Part shown: piece by piece, positions 1-10,780 of the stretch
Layout of the letters: the number at the start of each line of letters is the position of its first letter
Position numbering within the stretch: position 1 is the stretch's first letter
Origin: Candidatus Poribacteria bacterium
GTDB lineage: Bacteria; Poribacteria; WGA-4E; PCPOR2b
DNA: 64,000 nt
NCBI GenBank assembly: GCA_003635265.1
Contig: PYIZ01000048.1
Coordinates: 310,001-374,000, forward strand
Direction of reading: 5' to 3'
Translations under genes and position numbers: made by a program
Notes under the pieces: generated by a model
Database searches by the model: none
What the model saw: only the letters and a program-made list of their open reading frames with translations
Told to the model about the DNA's origin: nothing

Positions 1-967
1 TCTGCTTCTCATTAGCAAGTGCCAACTTCAAAGCATCTTTAGCTTGTGTGACACGATGTTGTTGAATCTTTATCTCTAGTTTGCGATACTTCTCTTTTTC
101 GATCTGTTCGTTCGCTGCATCAATGGCGTACGCTGCTCTCCTAGTTTCCGCCTTCGAGAGCTCTAATTCCTCTGGGCTTGCCGGTTGTTTAACTAGCTCT
201 AACTGCTGTAAAGCCGAGTCATATTGGGCTTTTGCCGATTCATGCTGCGTTGCAGCAGCGTCGAGATCCGATTTTGAGATGAATTGTTTGTCGAAAAGTT
301 GCTGTTTTCGGTCATACTCTTTTTTCGCAAGATCACGGTTGGCTTTTGCTTGGTTCACACTTGCTTCTGCACGCTTTTTATCTTCTTCTCGTACCGTATC
401 AGATGTCAGGAGTTGGTATCGCAACTTCGCCATCTCGTGGCTATTTTTCGCATCATTTAACTGGCGTAGATTCGTTATTTCTTCTATCCGTATCTGTTCT
501 TTGAGCTGCTCCAACTGTTTTTCTGCCTCAGCCAGCTTTTCTCGCGCTTGTTGAATCTGGATTGCTGTTTGCTCCTTTTGCAATACGATATTAATCTCTG
601 ATTGGTCAAGGCGTGCTTGAGAAGCGTTAAAGTCCGCCTTTGCTTGCTCCAGATCCGCTGCAACATAGGTGGTTTCGATACGCGCAATCACATCGTCCTG
701 TTCGACATAATCCCCTTCTTCAACGGTGATTTCCAAAATTTTTCCGCTGGCTTTGGAGCTCACTTCGACGATGTTAAGCGGTTCAATGGTCCCGGTGGCG
801 TCAATTGTCACCTCAATATTGCCCCGCTCAACCGTAGCGGTTCTGATCTCAGGTGCGCTGCTGGCATCCTCCTTGGTTGCCTTAGCAAATTGTCCACGCA
901 GCAACAAGCCGCCGGATACGAGGATCACGACGGCAATCACTATGATAATGATCCATTTTTTCTGCAT
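1..967 (-). CDS. HlyD-family / RND-type membrane fusion protein, 3' end outside window
   Basis: This is the periplasmic adaptor subunit of an efflux or export pump. It is open from an ATG at 967 down to base 1, so the C-terminal part is missing. A GGGGGA Shine-Dalgarno-like run lies just upstream of the ATG. The N-terminus is MQKKW followed by one membrane anchor (about residues 5-23). A lipoyl/biotinyl-like half-motif follows (VSSKASGKILEITVEEGDYV, about residues 64-83). After that comes a very long Gln/Glu/Lys/Ala-rich coiled coil with repeated LEQAKAD-like heptads, which fills the rest of the visible sequence. This layout is typical of MacA/HlyD adaptors. The start lies 82 bp downstream of the Spy-like gene, so the two are probably co-transcribed. 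The partner ABC or RND transporter would be beyond the left edge. Confidence 0.88.
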   Translation of the reverse strand, partial: MQKKWIIIIVIAVVILVSGGLLLRGQFAKATKEDASSAPEIRTATVERGNIEVTIDATGTIEPLNIVEVSSKASGKILEITVEEGDYVEQDDVIARIETTYVAADLEQAKADFNASQARLDQSEINIVLQKEQTAIQIQQAREKLAEAEKQLEQLKEQIRIEEITNLRQLNDAKNSHEMAKLRYQLLTSDTVREEDKKRAEASVNQAKANRDLAKKEYDRKQQLFDKQFISKSDLDAAATQHESAKAQYDSALQQLELVKQPASPEELELSKAETRRAAYAIDAANEQIEKEKYRKLEIKIQQHRVTQAKDALKLALANEKQ

Positions 968-1049
968 CGGCTATCCCCCTTCGTTGGCGAGACAAAGAAC
1001 AAGAGGAGAATGGACGAATCCATCTCTCCCCTGTTTTGATGTGTATGAC

Positions 1050-1532
1050 TTAGCGGCCCCTGCCGCCGCCACCTCCTCTACCACCACCGCGATTCATCAT
1101 CTGCTGCATCCGTTCGGCTTGGAGTGTATCAAGTTTGGCTATCTGCTCTTCGGTTAAGACTGACTTCAAATCTGCCTTGAACTCGCTGCCAACCTTCCCG
1201 AAGGCTTCGCGTAGTCCGCCTCGATCCCCGGATTCACGAGCTTCTTTGAGGGTTTTCTGAAGACTATCGCGATGTTTTTGATAAACCGGACGGGCTTTGA
1301 TGAGTGTTTCATCATCGACCTTGACGGCAAATGTGAGGTCTGTCCACGAGTTGTCAATAATTGAGGTAGGATTAAAGGCGCGCATTCCGCCTCCACCACG
1401 TCTTTCGCCGCCGGCTCTATCGCGTCTTTCGCCGCGATCTGGGCGTTGGGCTTGGGTAACTTGATTGGTCAGGAAAACGGTAACTGCTGCCATTGCGAGA
1501 ATGGCGGTTAGAACGAACCATCTGCGTTTCAT
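1050..1532 (-). CDS. Small secreted Spy/CpxP-like protein with Gly/Arg-rich ends
   Basis: A 160-residue exported protein. Residues 1-28 form a signal peptide (MKRRWFVLTAILAMAAVTV, then cleavage near TQAQ). The next stretch is low-complexity Arg/Gly, a helical core follows (about 60-140) with an ExLxxKLDTLQAERMQQMM segment, and the tail is nearly pure Gly/Arg. The LTxEQ-x-AKLDxLQ pattern resembles the Spy/CpxP/zinc-resistance-associated helical chaperone fold, which senses envelope stress. The assignment is by pattern only. GAAGGAG precedes the ATG. The efflux adaptor gene follows, and pairing of Spy-like proteins with efflux adaptors is common. The Arg/Gly tails could bind polyanions, but that is speculation. 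Confidence 0.7.
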   Translation of the reverse strand: MKRRWFVLTAILAMAAVTVFLTNQVTQAQRPDRGERRDRAGGERRGGGGMRAFNPTSIIDNSWTDLTFAVKVDDETLIKARPVYQKHRDSLQKTLKEARESGDRGGLREAFGKVGSEFKADLKSVLTEEQIAKLDTLQAERMQQMMNRGGGRGGGGGRGR

Positions 1533-1802
1533 GGTAAAATCTCCTTCTTTCTTATCGAATGAATGTTGGAATAGTGCCGAACTACGGATATATTATCAAT
1601 AATATGTAGGTTTCGGCTGTCAATCTGTGTCTCTGCCCCTTTGGGCAGATGAGTTTGAATTAAGTTCGCAATTTTTTTAAGAAAAATGAATTGGGGTGCC
1701 ATCAATCCAGTCCGGTGAACGAGGAGGAAGGTAAGCGAGGGAGCGTGGAGGCGAGTGAAAATACACGCTCATACGCTTCCTCACATACTCACTACTTCTT
1801 GT

Positions 1803-3842
1803 TCAGGCTACGGGTCGCCAACGAATTGCTTGGACGCGTGGCATATACTGAAAGCCCTCCGGTGTCGCGGGACCTTCGCTACCCCAGTTGCGCTCCGATC
1901 GCTCACCGACGAGCGTCAGAATCATCCCCGGCTTGCCGTCCGCTAGATGAGGCGGTAGGACGCAGCTACCAGAGTAGCCCGGATACGAAGGTGTTGCGGT
2001 CATGAAATACAATTCATCGCGCCAAGTTTTTCCTTCGTCGCAGCTCACCTTTGCCCGCTCGCCGCCACGATACGTCGGTCCACGGTGCGTATAAAGAAAG
2101 ACGACCTGCCCGTCCGGCAACTGTACACCCCCGCCGTGCATCTCTTCCAGCAGAAACGTCGCAGGACGCTGACCATGCCACGTCTGCCCACCGTCATCCG
2201 ATTCAGCCAGCGTGACGCGCTTCGTGTAGGAGGAGAGATTGCGAGCACCTTGAAACCGTTGCCACAACCGCCATGGACCCTCGTTACGAAACGGCCGTTG
2301 TAGATCGTTAGGCGGAACCCGTGGATTGTTACGGCAGAAAGCGAGCAGCTTTCCCGATTGTAATTCAAGAATTTGTGGTTCACCCCCCGGACAGATTGGC
2401 GAACCATCCGACCATGTCATGCCCCCATCGGTTGAGCGAAATGCATGTACGGTAAGGGGACCCGCTGCCGTCTCGGAACTGATAATACCGACCGGTATAA
2501 TCAGCGACCCATCGCGCAACTGTTCAATCCCCCCAACCTGCGGATGTTCGGAGGATTCAATTTGTCCGAGCGGTTGCCATGTCCTCCCCTGATCGCTGGA
2601 CTGCGACACGCGCAACCTCCCCTCCTCCGGTTCCACCGCTAGAAACGTCCCATCGCGTAACACAGTGTTCACCGACTTGGTGACCTGTAGATTGTCCCAA
2701 GTTCGACCACCGTCGCGGGTGCACATCACCGTGTGCCCATCGCTCATCTGTGCGTGGATTTCATCGTCGTCAGTAACGATTAGTGTTGCTTGCGTGTCAG
2801 CGTACCAATTCCTGTCGTTGGTCCACGGCAGCACACTCCGCTCCGCCGGTATCTCATGTACGGCGCTATGCTTTGTGTACACCACTCCCTGATACGTTTC
2901 CTCAAAGACCGGGTAGTTGACGAAAATATAATCCTCCGGACTAATCTGCTCGCCATCTCCCGCGATAAGTCGGGCACGGAATTCGCCGATGAATGGGAAA
3001 TCCAAGGAGAGCTTGCGTTCATTTCGACCGGGCGCAATAGGATCAACAAGCGTATGGGCGAGGATAACACCTCCTCCGACAAGCTCCTGAACCTCCAACG
3101 TGATTGGTTCGTTGACCGCTTCGGCTGCATGATTATATGTTGTCAGAGACAGTTTGAGTGGTCCATCGTTGAGGTGAATCAGCGAACTATCTCGTCGTCC
3201 CTGACGAGGTCGAGCTCCGGGGCGTCCAGCAACTACCGCCTCGATGTTTCGGCGTGTCTCAAACTTGGTTGCCTGTGGTCCCCACTCCAACTGTGCAGCA
3301 TCAAACCAAACGACTGCTCCCGCTTTATCTGCTGTAACCTTGAAGTCAACGACAGCGCGGTCCTCTAGTTCGTCTGTGCAGCAGGTAAATAAAAAACGCT
3401 GCCACTCCGTTGAAAGTGGCAGCGTATAGCTGAGCGAATCAGGAGACTGTGTAAAATCCACTGGATGCGTCCACAAGCCAATCTCTAATTTTGCCGATGC
3501 CTCATCGCTCCGCGCATAAACCGAAATGGTATACGGCGTACAAGGTACGACGCTTACCATCGGCGAGAGCAGATGACCGACAGGGGTGCTGCTGCTTTCT
3601 CCCGTTTCATGAGGAGTAGCCTCTGTCTCAACCCGCGCCGCACGTTCACCATCAATCGTATCGTCCATGGCTTCACTACGCGGCGGCACCTGCGGCACCT
3701 GAGTTATCCCTATTTCATCGGGATTCAGATCGAGGTGCAACTGCAACGCCAACTCATTTTGAGTGTCTCCCCAGTTCGTCGGTACAGTGTCACCGAAGTC
3801 GAGTTCAAAACTGGCATTAGGTAACAGATTTTTCGAGAGCAT
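1803..3842 (-). CDS. BNR/Asp-box sialidase-like protein with N-terminal carbohydrate-binding-like domain
   Basis: Predicted six-bladed BNR-repeat glycosidase-type protein of about 679 residues. The N-terminal ~200 residues begin NLLPNASFELDF and run as a jelly-roll carbohydrate-binding-like domain (VYARSD..., WFDAAQLEWG). The C-terminal ~370 residues carry five Asp boxes (S/T-x-D-x-G-x-T-W), for example SDQGRTW, STDGGMTW, SDDGGQTW, CDEGKTW and TRDGGRTW. These are diagnostic for the sialidase fold. Reading extends upstream to a GTG at 3881, but GGAG before the ATG at 3842 and the domain start there favour 3842. No signal peptide is visible, which is odd for a glycan-degrading enzyme. It lies 69 bp downstream of clpB. 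Exact substrate is unknown, and many Asp-box proteins are not sialidases. Confidence 0.82.
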   Translation of the reverse strand: MLSKNLLPNASFELDFGDTVPTNWGDTQNELALQLHLDLNPDEIGITQVPQVPPRSEAMDDTIDGERAARVETEATPHETGESSSTPVGHLLSPMVSVVPCTPYTISVYARSDEASAKLEIGLWTHPVDFTQSPDSLSYTLPLSTEWQRFLFTCCTDELEDRAVVDFKVTADKAGAVVWFDAAQLEWGPQATKFETRRNIEAVVAGRPGARPRQGRRDSSLIHLNDGPLKLSLTTYNHAAEAVNEPITLEVQELVGGGVILAHTLVDPIAPGRNERKLSLDFPFIGEFRARLIAGDGEQISPEDYIFVNYPVFEETYQGVVYTKHSAVHEIPAERSVLPWTNDRNWYADTQATLIVTDDDEIHAQMSDGHTVMCTRDGGRTWDNLQVTKSVNTVLRDGTFLAVEPEEGRLRVSQSSDQGRTWQPLGQIESSEHPQVGGIEQLRDGSLIIPVGIISSETAAGPLTVHAFRSTDGGMTWSDGSPICPGGEPQILELQSGKLLAFCRNNPRVPPNDLQRPFRNEGPWRLWQRFQGARNLSSYTKRVTLAESDDGGQTWHGQRPATFLLEEMHGGGVQLPDGQVVFLYTHRGPTYRGGERAKVSCDEGKTWRDELYFMTATPSYPGYSGSCVLPPHLADGKPGMILTLVGERSERNWGSEGPATPEGFQYMPRVQAIRWRPVA

Positions 3843-3911
3843 ATTTGCAGTAATCTCCATGTTTGAAATGGCAGCGTTCACATCGATTCCGTGTATTTGC
3901 TCGTCTTATTT

Positions 3912-6524
3912 TCAATCCGCAGCGACCTTATCTGCCGCAGCCGGTTCAGTCACTGTGAATGCAAGCCCATCATCCTTCGCATCAACGCGCAAATGATCGC
4001 CGTCACGTACCTCATTCTGAATAACCTGCATTGCCAATGGATCAATGATGCGCTGCTGAATCACCCGCTTGAGGGGACGGGCGCCGTAAGCGGGGTCGTA
4101 GCCCTCTTGGATGAGGAGATCTGCCGCAGCATCTGTCATCTCGATTGAGATGTCTCGTTTGGCTAGCAGCTCACGAACGTTGCCAAGTTGAATTTCTGCA
4201 ATTTGACGAATATGTTCGGTTTCTAGGCGATGGAAGAACACCACTTCGTCAATCCGGTTTAGGAACTCCGGACGAAAATGCTCACGAAGTGCAAAGGTTA
4301 CCCGCTCACGCATTGCCTTGTCATCCGTGATGTTCAGGATCGAATCGCTGCCGATGTTGCTGGTCATGATAATAACCGTATTTCGAAAGTCAACGGTGCG
4401 TCCTTGACCGTCGGTGAGCCGACCATCGTCGAGCACCTGTAGAAAGACATTGAAGACTTCCGGATGTGCCTTCTCAATCTCGTCGAACAGCACAACGCTG
4501 TAGGGACGGCGTCGAATGGCTTCGGTCAACTGACCGCCCTTGTCGTAACCCACGTAGCCCGGCGGTGCGCCGATTAAGCGGGCAACGGTGTGTTGTTCCT
4601 GATACTCACTCATGTCAATTCGCACCATGTTCTGCTCATCATCGAACAGAAATTCCGCCAACGCACGGGCGAGTTCGGTTTTACCCACACCTGTCGGTCC
4701 TAAGAAGATAAACGAACCGATCGGACGATTCGGATCTTGCAAGCCGGAACGACTTCGTCGAACCGCCCGTGCGATCGCTTCGACGGGACCGTCCTGCCCG
4801 ATGACTCGGTTATGAAGTCGTTTTTCCATCTGGACTAGTTTTTCGATTTCGCCTTCCAACAGTTTGCTCGTTGGAATCCCTGTCCACTTACTGATAATGG
4901 CGGCGATGTCCTCAGAGTCCACCTCTTCCTTTAGCAATGCCCCATCACCCTGAAGCTGTACCAGTGCCGCTTCAGCGTCGGCAAGATCATTCTCTAGCTG
5001 ACGGAGATGACCGTAGCGGAGTTCAGCGGCTCGCTGTAGATCGGTCTGACGCTCCGCTTCCTCAATCTGCTGGTTGACTTGGTCAATCTGTTCGCGGATA
5101 CCGCGTACCTGCTCGATTGCATCTGTCTCAGCTTGCCAACGGACAGACAGTTGTGTGCTTTTCTCTTCGAGGTTGGCGAGTTGTTCTTCGATTTTTTTCA
5201 ACCGCTCTTTGCTGCCTGCGTCCTTCTCCTTTTTCAAGGCTTCCCGCTCGATCTGCAGCTGCATGACCTCTCGGTCAACCGTGTCCAATTCCGCTGGTTT
5301 GCTATCAATTTCGGTGCGGAGTCGGCTCGCAGCTTCGTCTACAAGGTCAATCGCTTTGTCCGGTAGAAAACGATCGCTGATATAACGATAGCTCAGGGTT
5401 GCTGCGGAAATCGCTGCGCTATCGGTGATACGGACGCCGTGATGGACTTCGTACCGCTCTTTGAGACCGCGCAGGATGCTGATGGTATCCTCAACGGAAG
5501 GTTCATCAATATAGACCGGCTGGAAGCGGCGTTCGAGTGCAGCATCTTTTTCGATATGTTTGCGGTATTCGTCGAGCGTAGTTGCACCGATGGCGTGGAG
5601 TTCACCGCGCGCTAGCATCGGCTTGAGCATGTTAGACGCATCCATCGCACCTTCGGCTGCTCCTGCGCCGACGAGGGTGTGCATTTCGTCAATAAAAAGG
5701 AGAATCTGTCCTTCGGCACTCTGAATTTCTTGCAGCACCGCCTTCAAACGTTCCTCAAATTCACCACGATATTTTGCACCGGCGACCAATGCGCCGAGGT
5801 CAAGTGCGACAAGCCGTTTATCTTTCAGACCAAGCGGTATATCGCCCCGCACGATTCGTTGTGCAAGTCCCTCAACGACAGCGGTTTTACCCACACCCGG
5901 CTCACCGATAAGTACCGGGTTATTTTTAGTTCGCCGGTTCAGAATCTGAACCGTGCGTCGAATCTCTTCGTCACGACCAATCACGGGATCCAGCTTCCCC
6001 TTACGGGCTTCCTGTGTCAGGTCACGACCATACTTAACCAACGCCTCATACTGGTCTTCGGGGGTCGGGCTGCTGACCCGTTGGGAGCCGCGAATGCCCA
6101 TCAAGGCGTCCATGATGCTCTTTTCGTTTACGCCGAAGGACGCAAGCAATTCGCGGACGGTGGCAGCTTTTGCCTGCACCATCGCTAGCAGAATATGCTC
6201 GGTGGACGTGTAGTCGTCCTTCATCTTATCGACGATCGCTTCTGCCGCGTCGAGAATACTAACGATGTCTCGATCCATTCCAACTTGAACCGATGCACCT
6301 GTGGCGCGTGGTATACGATCTAGTGTCTCATCAATGCGCTGTTGTAGCACGTCGATATCTACACCAATCCGCTTGAGAACAGATGGAACGACACCGCCTT
6401 CTTGCTCGACTAGTACCTTGAGCAGATGCTCCGGCTTGACCGCCGGATGGTTGTACTTCTGTGCCAAATTCTGAGCTTCTAGAAGTGCCTCTTGACCCTT
6501 TTGTGTAAATTTGTCAATTCGCAT
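3912..6524 (-). CDS. clpB: ATP-dependent chaperone ClpB
   Basis: Hsp100 disaggregase that, with DnaK, pulls polypeptides out of aggregates in the cytoplasm. The 870-residue length is normal for ClpB. In order: a Clp N domain (starting [18 protein letters not shown]), AAA1 with Walker A GEPGVGKT (residues 207-214) and Walker [15 protein letters not shown], a middle coiled coil rich in Glu/Arg/Gln (about 400-525), then AAA2 with [11 protein letters not shown] and [14 protein letters not shown], and a C-terminal small domain. An upstream in-frame ATG at 6551 exists, but AGGAGG sits seven bases before the ATG at 6524. No dnaK or grpE is in the window and no CIRCE-type element was recognised upstream. 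Confidence 0.97.
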   Translation of the reverse strand: MRIDKFTQKGQEALLEAQNLAQKYNHPAVKPEHLLKVLVEQEGGVVPSVLKRIGVDIDVLQQRIDETLDRIPRATGASVQVGMDRDIVSILDAAEAIVDKMKDDYTSTEHILLAMVQAKAATVRELLASFGVNEKSIMDALMGIRGSQRVSSPTPEDQYEALVKYGRDLTQEARKGKLDPVIGRDEEIRRTVQILNRRTKNNPVLIGEPGVGKTAVVEGLAQRIVRGDIPLGLKDKRLVALDLGALVAGAKYRGEFEERLKAVLQEIQSAEGQILLFIDEMHTLVGAGAAEGAMDASNMLKPMLARGELHAIGATTLDEYRKHIEKDAALERRFQPVYIDEPSVEDTISILRGLKERYEVHHGVRITDSAAISAATLSYRYISDRFLPDKAIDLVDEAASRLRTEIDSKPAELDTVDREVMQLQIEREALKKEKDAGSKERLKKIEEQLANLEEKSTQLSVRWQAETDAIEQVRGIREQIDQVNQQIEEAERQTDLQRAAELRYGHLRQLENDLADAEAALVQLQGDGALLKEEVDSEDIAAIISKWTGIPTSKLLEGEIEKLVQMEKRLHNRVIGQDGPVEAIARAVRRSRSGLQDPNRPIGSFIFLGPTGVGKTELARALAEFLFDDEQNMVRIDMSEYQEQHTVARLIGAPPGYVGYDKGGQLTEAIRRRPYSVVLFDEIEKAHPEVFNVFLQVLDDGRLTDGQGRTVDFRNTVIIMTSNIGSDSILNITDDKAMRERVTFALREHFRPEFLNRIDEVVFFHRLETEHIRQIAEIQLGNVRELLAKRDISIEMTDAAADLLIQEGYDPAYGARPLKRVIQQRIIDPLAMQVIQNEVRDGDHLRVDAKDDGLAFTVTEPAAADKVAAD

Positions 6525-6915
6525 GATAATTCCTCCTGATGTGTATTGCATGAAATGTAGGTCGTAATTGAATCAGCAAATGATATGCCACCACAATTCT
6601 TCTCGCTCCGATTTCACTGCAAATGCACACCAGACGCTATTGAGCAAATTTTCGATCAGGACAAAAACCACAAAGCGCGGAAATTTGCTTATCTTCTATA
6701 TGTCAAATTGACACACTTATAGTTTGTACTTTGCCAAGACAACACTCTTAATCCCGGAGGCCTACCGGGGATTCCCGTATTAACCTTTGGTGCTAGTTTA
6801 GTAAGAGAGTCTTTCCCACATTATTCAAGTCGCTTTGGATCCCGATTTATCGGAGAGTTCATTGGTTCCCTAGTCGGTTGGTTGATTCATTCATTTTTTT
6901 TCTACCCTTCGGATA
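6525..6915. other. Intergenic region between lysA and clpB, with an imperfect hairpin at 6750-6773
   Basis: No credible gene. The only structure seen is AATCCCGG-AGGCCTA-CCGGGGATT at 6750-6773, an 8 bp stem with one bulge. It has no T-run on either side, so a terminator call is weak. The clpB promoter must lie in this stretch on the minus strand, but no convincing -10/-35 pair or heat-shock operator was identified. The right-hand part of the gap is the repeat element described separately. Confidence 0.5.
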
Positions 6916-8482
<1,567 letters not shown>

Positions 8483-8642
8483 CACATGTCGCCCCTCTGG
8501 GGCTTTGGAATATTTGCTTATCTGTGTACTATAGACATGTCGCCCCGCTGGGGCTAAATGAACCGCTGAACCCATGATTTTTACATTTCACGCATCACGT
8601 TTCACGTTATCAACAGCTGCAAACTAGCATCATTGGTTATTA
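8483..8642. repeat. Hairpin-bearing dispersed repeat, copy 2 (3' of ABC-2 permease gene)
   Basis: Direct repeat of 6916-7082, with palindromes GCCCCTCTGGGGC (8491-8503) and GCCCCGCTGGGGC (8542-8554), again 51 bp apart. Compared with copy 1, the TCT and GCT loops have swapped places. It also has 'tgaaccgctgaacccatg', then 'atttttacatttcacgcatcacgtttcacgtt' (a motif seen again near 57178), then 'cagctgcaaactagcatcat'. It ends about 15 bp before the stop codon of the minus-strand permease gene. Confidence 0.85.
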
Positions 8643-8657
8643 ACAACTTGGGTTACT

Positions 8658-9443
8658 TTATGACAACAGGGCACGTTTTTCAAGGCGCCAACTCAAAACT
8701 ACAAAAAGAGCTACGGATAGAATTATGTGATAGAGCACCATCCACACCCAAACCGGTGCAATGCCGAGGGCAATATCGGTATCAGACTTTACGATCGCAA
8801 CTAGCACACACAAGGGGCTTAACACCCGCAGCAATTCTAGCATGATGGTTGGGATATTGACCAGCGGTGTCAATGCAGGAGCGATAAGTGGAATAAAACT
8901 CAATAACAGCACAACGGCGTAACTCCGCCCCATTGCGTGATTCGAGTGCCCCAACAAAGTGAAACATGCTCCAATCCAGAAAAAGGCGATAAGTCCGGCG
9001 ATCAAGACCAATGCACACTGAAGGAGTTGACTAATCTCCAATCCGCTTGTGTAAACCGATATCCCAAAGAGAGGAATCGTCAACCCAATACACCACAATA
9101 GTGCTAAAACCATCCCCATCAGTTTGCCAAGCAGAAACTTTCGATGACCGACGGGTGTGAGATTGAGTAAATTCCAGTTAGTCCCATGTCGTTCAATCTG
9201 AAACGATTCAACGGCTTGTAGTGGGACAACCAAGCCAAGTAAGAGACAAAAAAAGAGTGGTATTAAGAGCGCGTAAATACTTTCGCCAACTAGAATTTGT
9301 GGCCGCCCACGGCTTAACGCAAATAGTTCAAATGCTGTGGTAAACAGGGCGAAAGCCATAGTAGATAAAATAAAAAACTGTATACGGCGATACTTTGGTT
9401 GATGGACGTAAAAACGCAGCTCTTTAAGGATTAGAGCAATCAT
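8658..9443 (-). CDS. ABC-2-type transporter permease-like membrane protein
   Basis: A 261-residue inner-membrane protein with about six hydrophobic helices, starting MIALILKELRFYVHQPKYRR. This is the usual opening of ABC-2 permeases: a short amphipathic cytosolic helix with a KELR motif before the first membrane segment. Later segments include ALLIPLFFCLLLGLVVPLQA and LLLSFIPLIAPALTPLV. The frame stays open upstream to a GTG at 9623, but that extension (61 residues) is not membrane-like and no ribosome site supports it, so the ATG at 9443 was chosen. No ATPase partner is adjacent, which is unusual for this class. What it exports is unknown. Confidence 0.6.
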   Translation of the reverse strand: MIALILKELRFYVHQPKYRRIQFFILSTMAFALFTTAFELFALSRGRPQILVGESIYALLIPLFFCLLLGLVVPLQAVESFQIERHGTNWNLLNLTPVGHRKFLLGKLMGMVLALLWCIGLTIPLFGISVYTSGLEISQLLQCALVLIAGLIAFFWIGACFTLLGHSNHAMGRSYAVVLLLSFIPLIAPALTPLVNIPTIMLELLRVLSPLCVLVAIVKSDTDIALGIAPVWVWMVLYHIILSVALFVVLSWRLEKRALLS

Positions 9444-9674
9444 GTCTTTATTACAGATTCCACGGAGCCTCGATAGGGCTATATCCTCATCCCAGTTTAA
9501 CTGACAATAACAATTATAACCGATTCGCATCCTATGAGCAAGACTAAGCGATAGAGTCTTCCAAAAATGCTTGAACATTACGAGTAGATGTGTTAATCTA
9601 TTGATATCTTGTTGCCTTGACACAACCTGTTCTCACAACGATTACGCCCAAAAAATTATAGGAGATGAACTCAG

Positions 9675-10649
9675 ATGAAAAAGCGTGTTTCTCGGACACT
9701 ACAGATACTATCAGCGGTACTTGTTCTCATTGTGGTTTCACTTAACCCTCTTCATGCAAATTACAACGGTGAATGCTGGGTCGTCAGCGGCGGGGATACG
9801 GTCTATAAACTTAATGCGGATGGTCTGGCAGATCCAACAATTATACCCGGTCTCACGCAGGCACAAGCTGCCGTGATTGATCCTAAAAGCGGTGTTGTTT
9901 GGATTGCTGTATCCGCTGCGAATCTTGTCTTTCGGTATGATACGGTACACCCAGATCCAAACCAAGCATTCACTCAACTTCCCCCAATTGAGCGTCCACA
10001 TTCCGTTTCAGTCAATCCAACTGACGGAACCGTTTGGGTTGGTGGAATTAATACGGTCCAGAAGTTTTCAGCCGATGGCACTCAGGTTCTTGCAACGGTT
10101 ACTGGCGTGCATGAACCAACAGTTGCAGTCAATAGCACTGATGGTAGCTGCTGGGTCACAGATTCCCGCGGAACGATTGCTCGGTATAGTGCAGCTGGCG
10201 CAGCCGCTGCAACCTCTCCGGTAAAACTGAAAGAACCCAAGTATGTCAGTGTCAATTCCACGTCTGGCAATGCGTGGGTGACAGATCCACACGGCAATGT
10301 CATTGTCAAATTGAGTCCAAGCGGGCAAGAATTGCTCAGAGTTACCGACCTCAAATTGCCTAGCTCCCCGAGCGTCAACCAGAAGGATGGTACGCTTTGG
10401 GTTGTTGCTGATGGGAATACCCTTGTCAAGTTGTCTACAGATGGTCAAAAACTTATGGAAGTGCCCGCTGGGATGGCAGTTCTTTCTATTTCTGTCAGTT
10501 CCCAAGATGGCAGCGTTTGGGTCGCAGATCAGTTTGGATCGACCTTTCAAGGGGGTGTCAGTAAATTTTCTGCGGCTGGACAGCAGTTGTTTGAAAATCC
10601 GATACCACAGCCCTCTTTCGTCTCTGTTGGAAATTGGGCAGGTCAATAA
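9675..10649 (+). CDS. Secreted beta-propeller protein (NHL/Vgb-like repeats)
   Basis: A 324-residue exported protein. Residues 1-28 form a signal peptide (MKKRVSRTLQILSAVLVLIV). The rest is about six ~43-residue repeats built on SVN-x-x-DG-x-x-WV-x-D, for example SVNPTDGTVWVGG, AVNSTDGSCWVTD, SVNQKDGTLWVVA and SVSSQDGSVWVAD. Each is followed by a strand such as VIVKLSPSGQELLRV. This is the pattern of NHL/SMP-30/Vgb beta-propellers. No catalytic residues can be assigned, so it may be a binding or structural protein. AGGAGATGAACTCAG precedes the ATG. The neighbour downstream is another exported multidomain protein. A 16 bp palindrome (10671-10686) follows the gene. Confidence 0.78.
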   Translation: MKKRVSRTLQILSAVLVLIVVSLNPLHANYNGECWVVSGGDTVYKLNADGLADPTIIPGLTQAQAAVIDPKSGVVWIAVSAANLVFRYDTVHPDPNQAFTQLPPIERPHSVSVNPTDGTVWVGGINTVQKFSADGTQVLATVTGVHEPTVAVNSTDGSCWVTDSRGTIARYSAAGAAAATSPVKLKEPKYVSVNSTSGNAWVTDPHGNVIVKLSPSGQELLRVTDLKLPSSPSVNQKDGTLWVVADGNTLVKLSTDGQKLMEVPAGMAVLSISVSSQDGSVWVADQFGSTFQGGVSKFSAAGQQLFENPIPQPSFVSVGNWAGQ

Positions 10650-10670
10650 CATGTACATAATCGTATGGGG

Positions 10671-10686
10671 AAATGCCTAGGCATTT
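10671..10686. terminator. 16 bp perfect palindrome after the beta-propeller gene
   Basis: AAATGCCTAGGCATTT is self-complementary over 16 bases, 22 bp after the stop codon. It has no loop and no T-run, so function as an intrinsic terminator is doubtful. It could be a protein-binding site. Confidence 0.3.
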
Positions 10687-10780
10687 GCCTATTTACTTGT
10701 TGCCTCATCTTTAATCTGCAATTGTTGATTCTCTTAACTTTTCCACCCAACCAATCTGAACCTTAAAATGGGGTGTTCGT

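Noticed and set aside
81..687. Open frames on the plus strand at 81-554 and on the minus strand at 484-687 at the left edge
   Set aside because: They overlap the well-supported HlyD-family adaptor, which runs on the minus strand from 967 to the window edge with membrane anchor, lipoyl-like and coiled-coil segments. They show no domain signal.
1590..1605. AT-rich palindrome ATATTAT-CA-ATAATAT upstream of the Spy-like gene as a regulator operator
   Set aside because: Perfect but very AT-rich and isolated, with no matching second site in the window, so chance is likely.
9444..9623. N-terminal extension of the ABC-2 permease to the GTG at 9623
   Set aside because: The extension lacks a ribosome site, is not membrane-like, and the ATG at 9443 matches the usual ABC-2 start.
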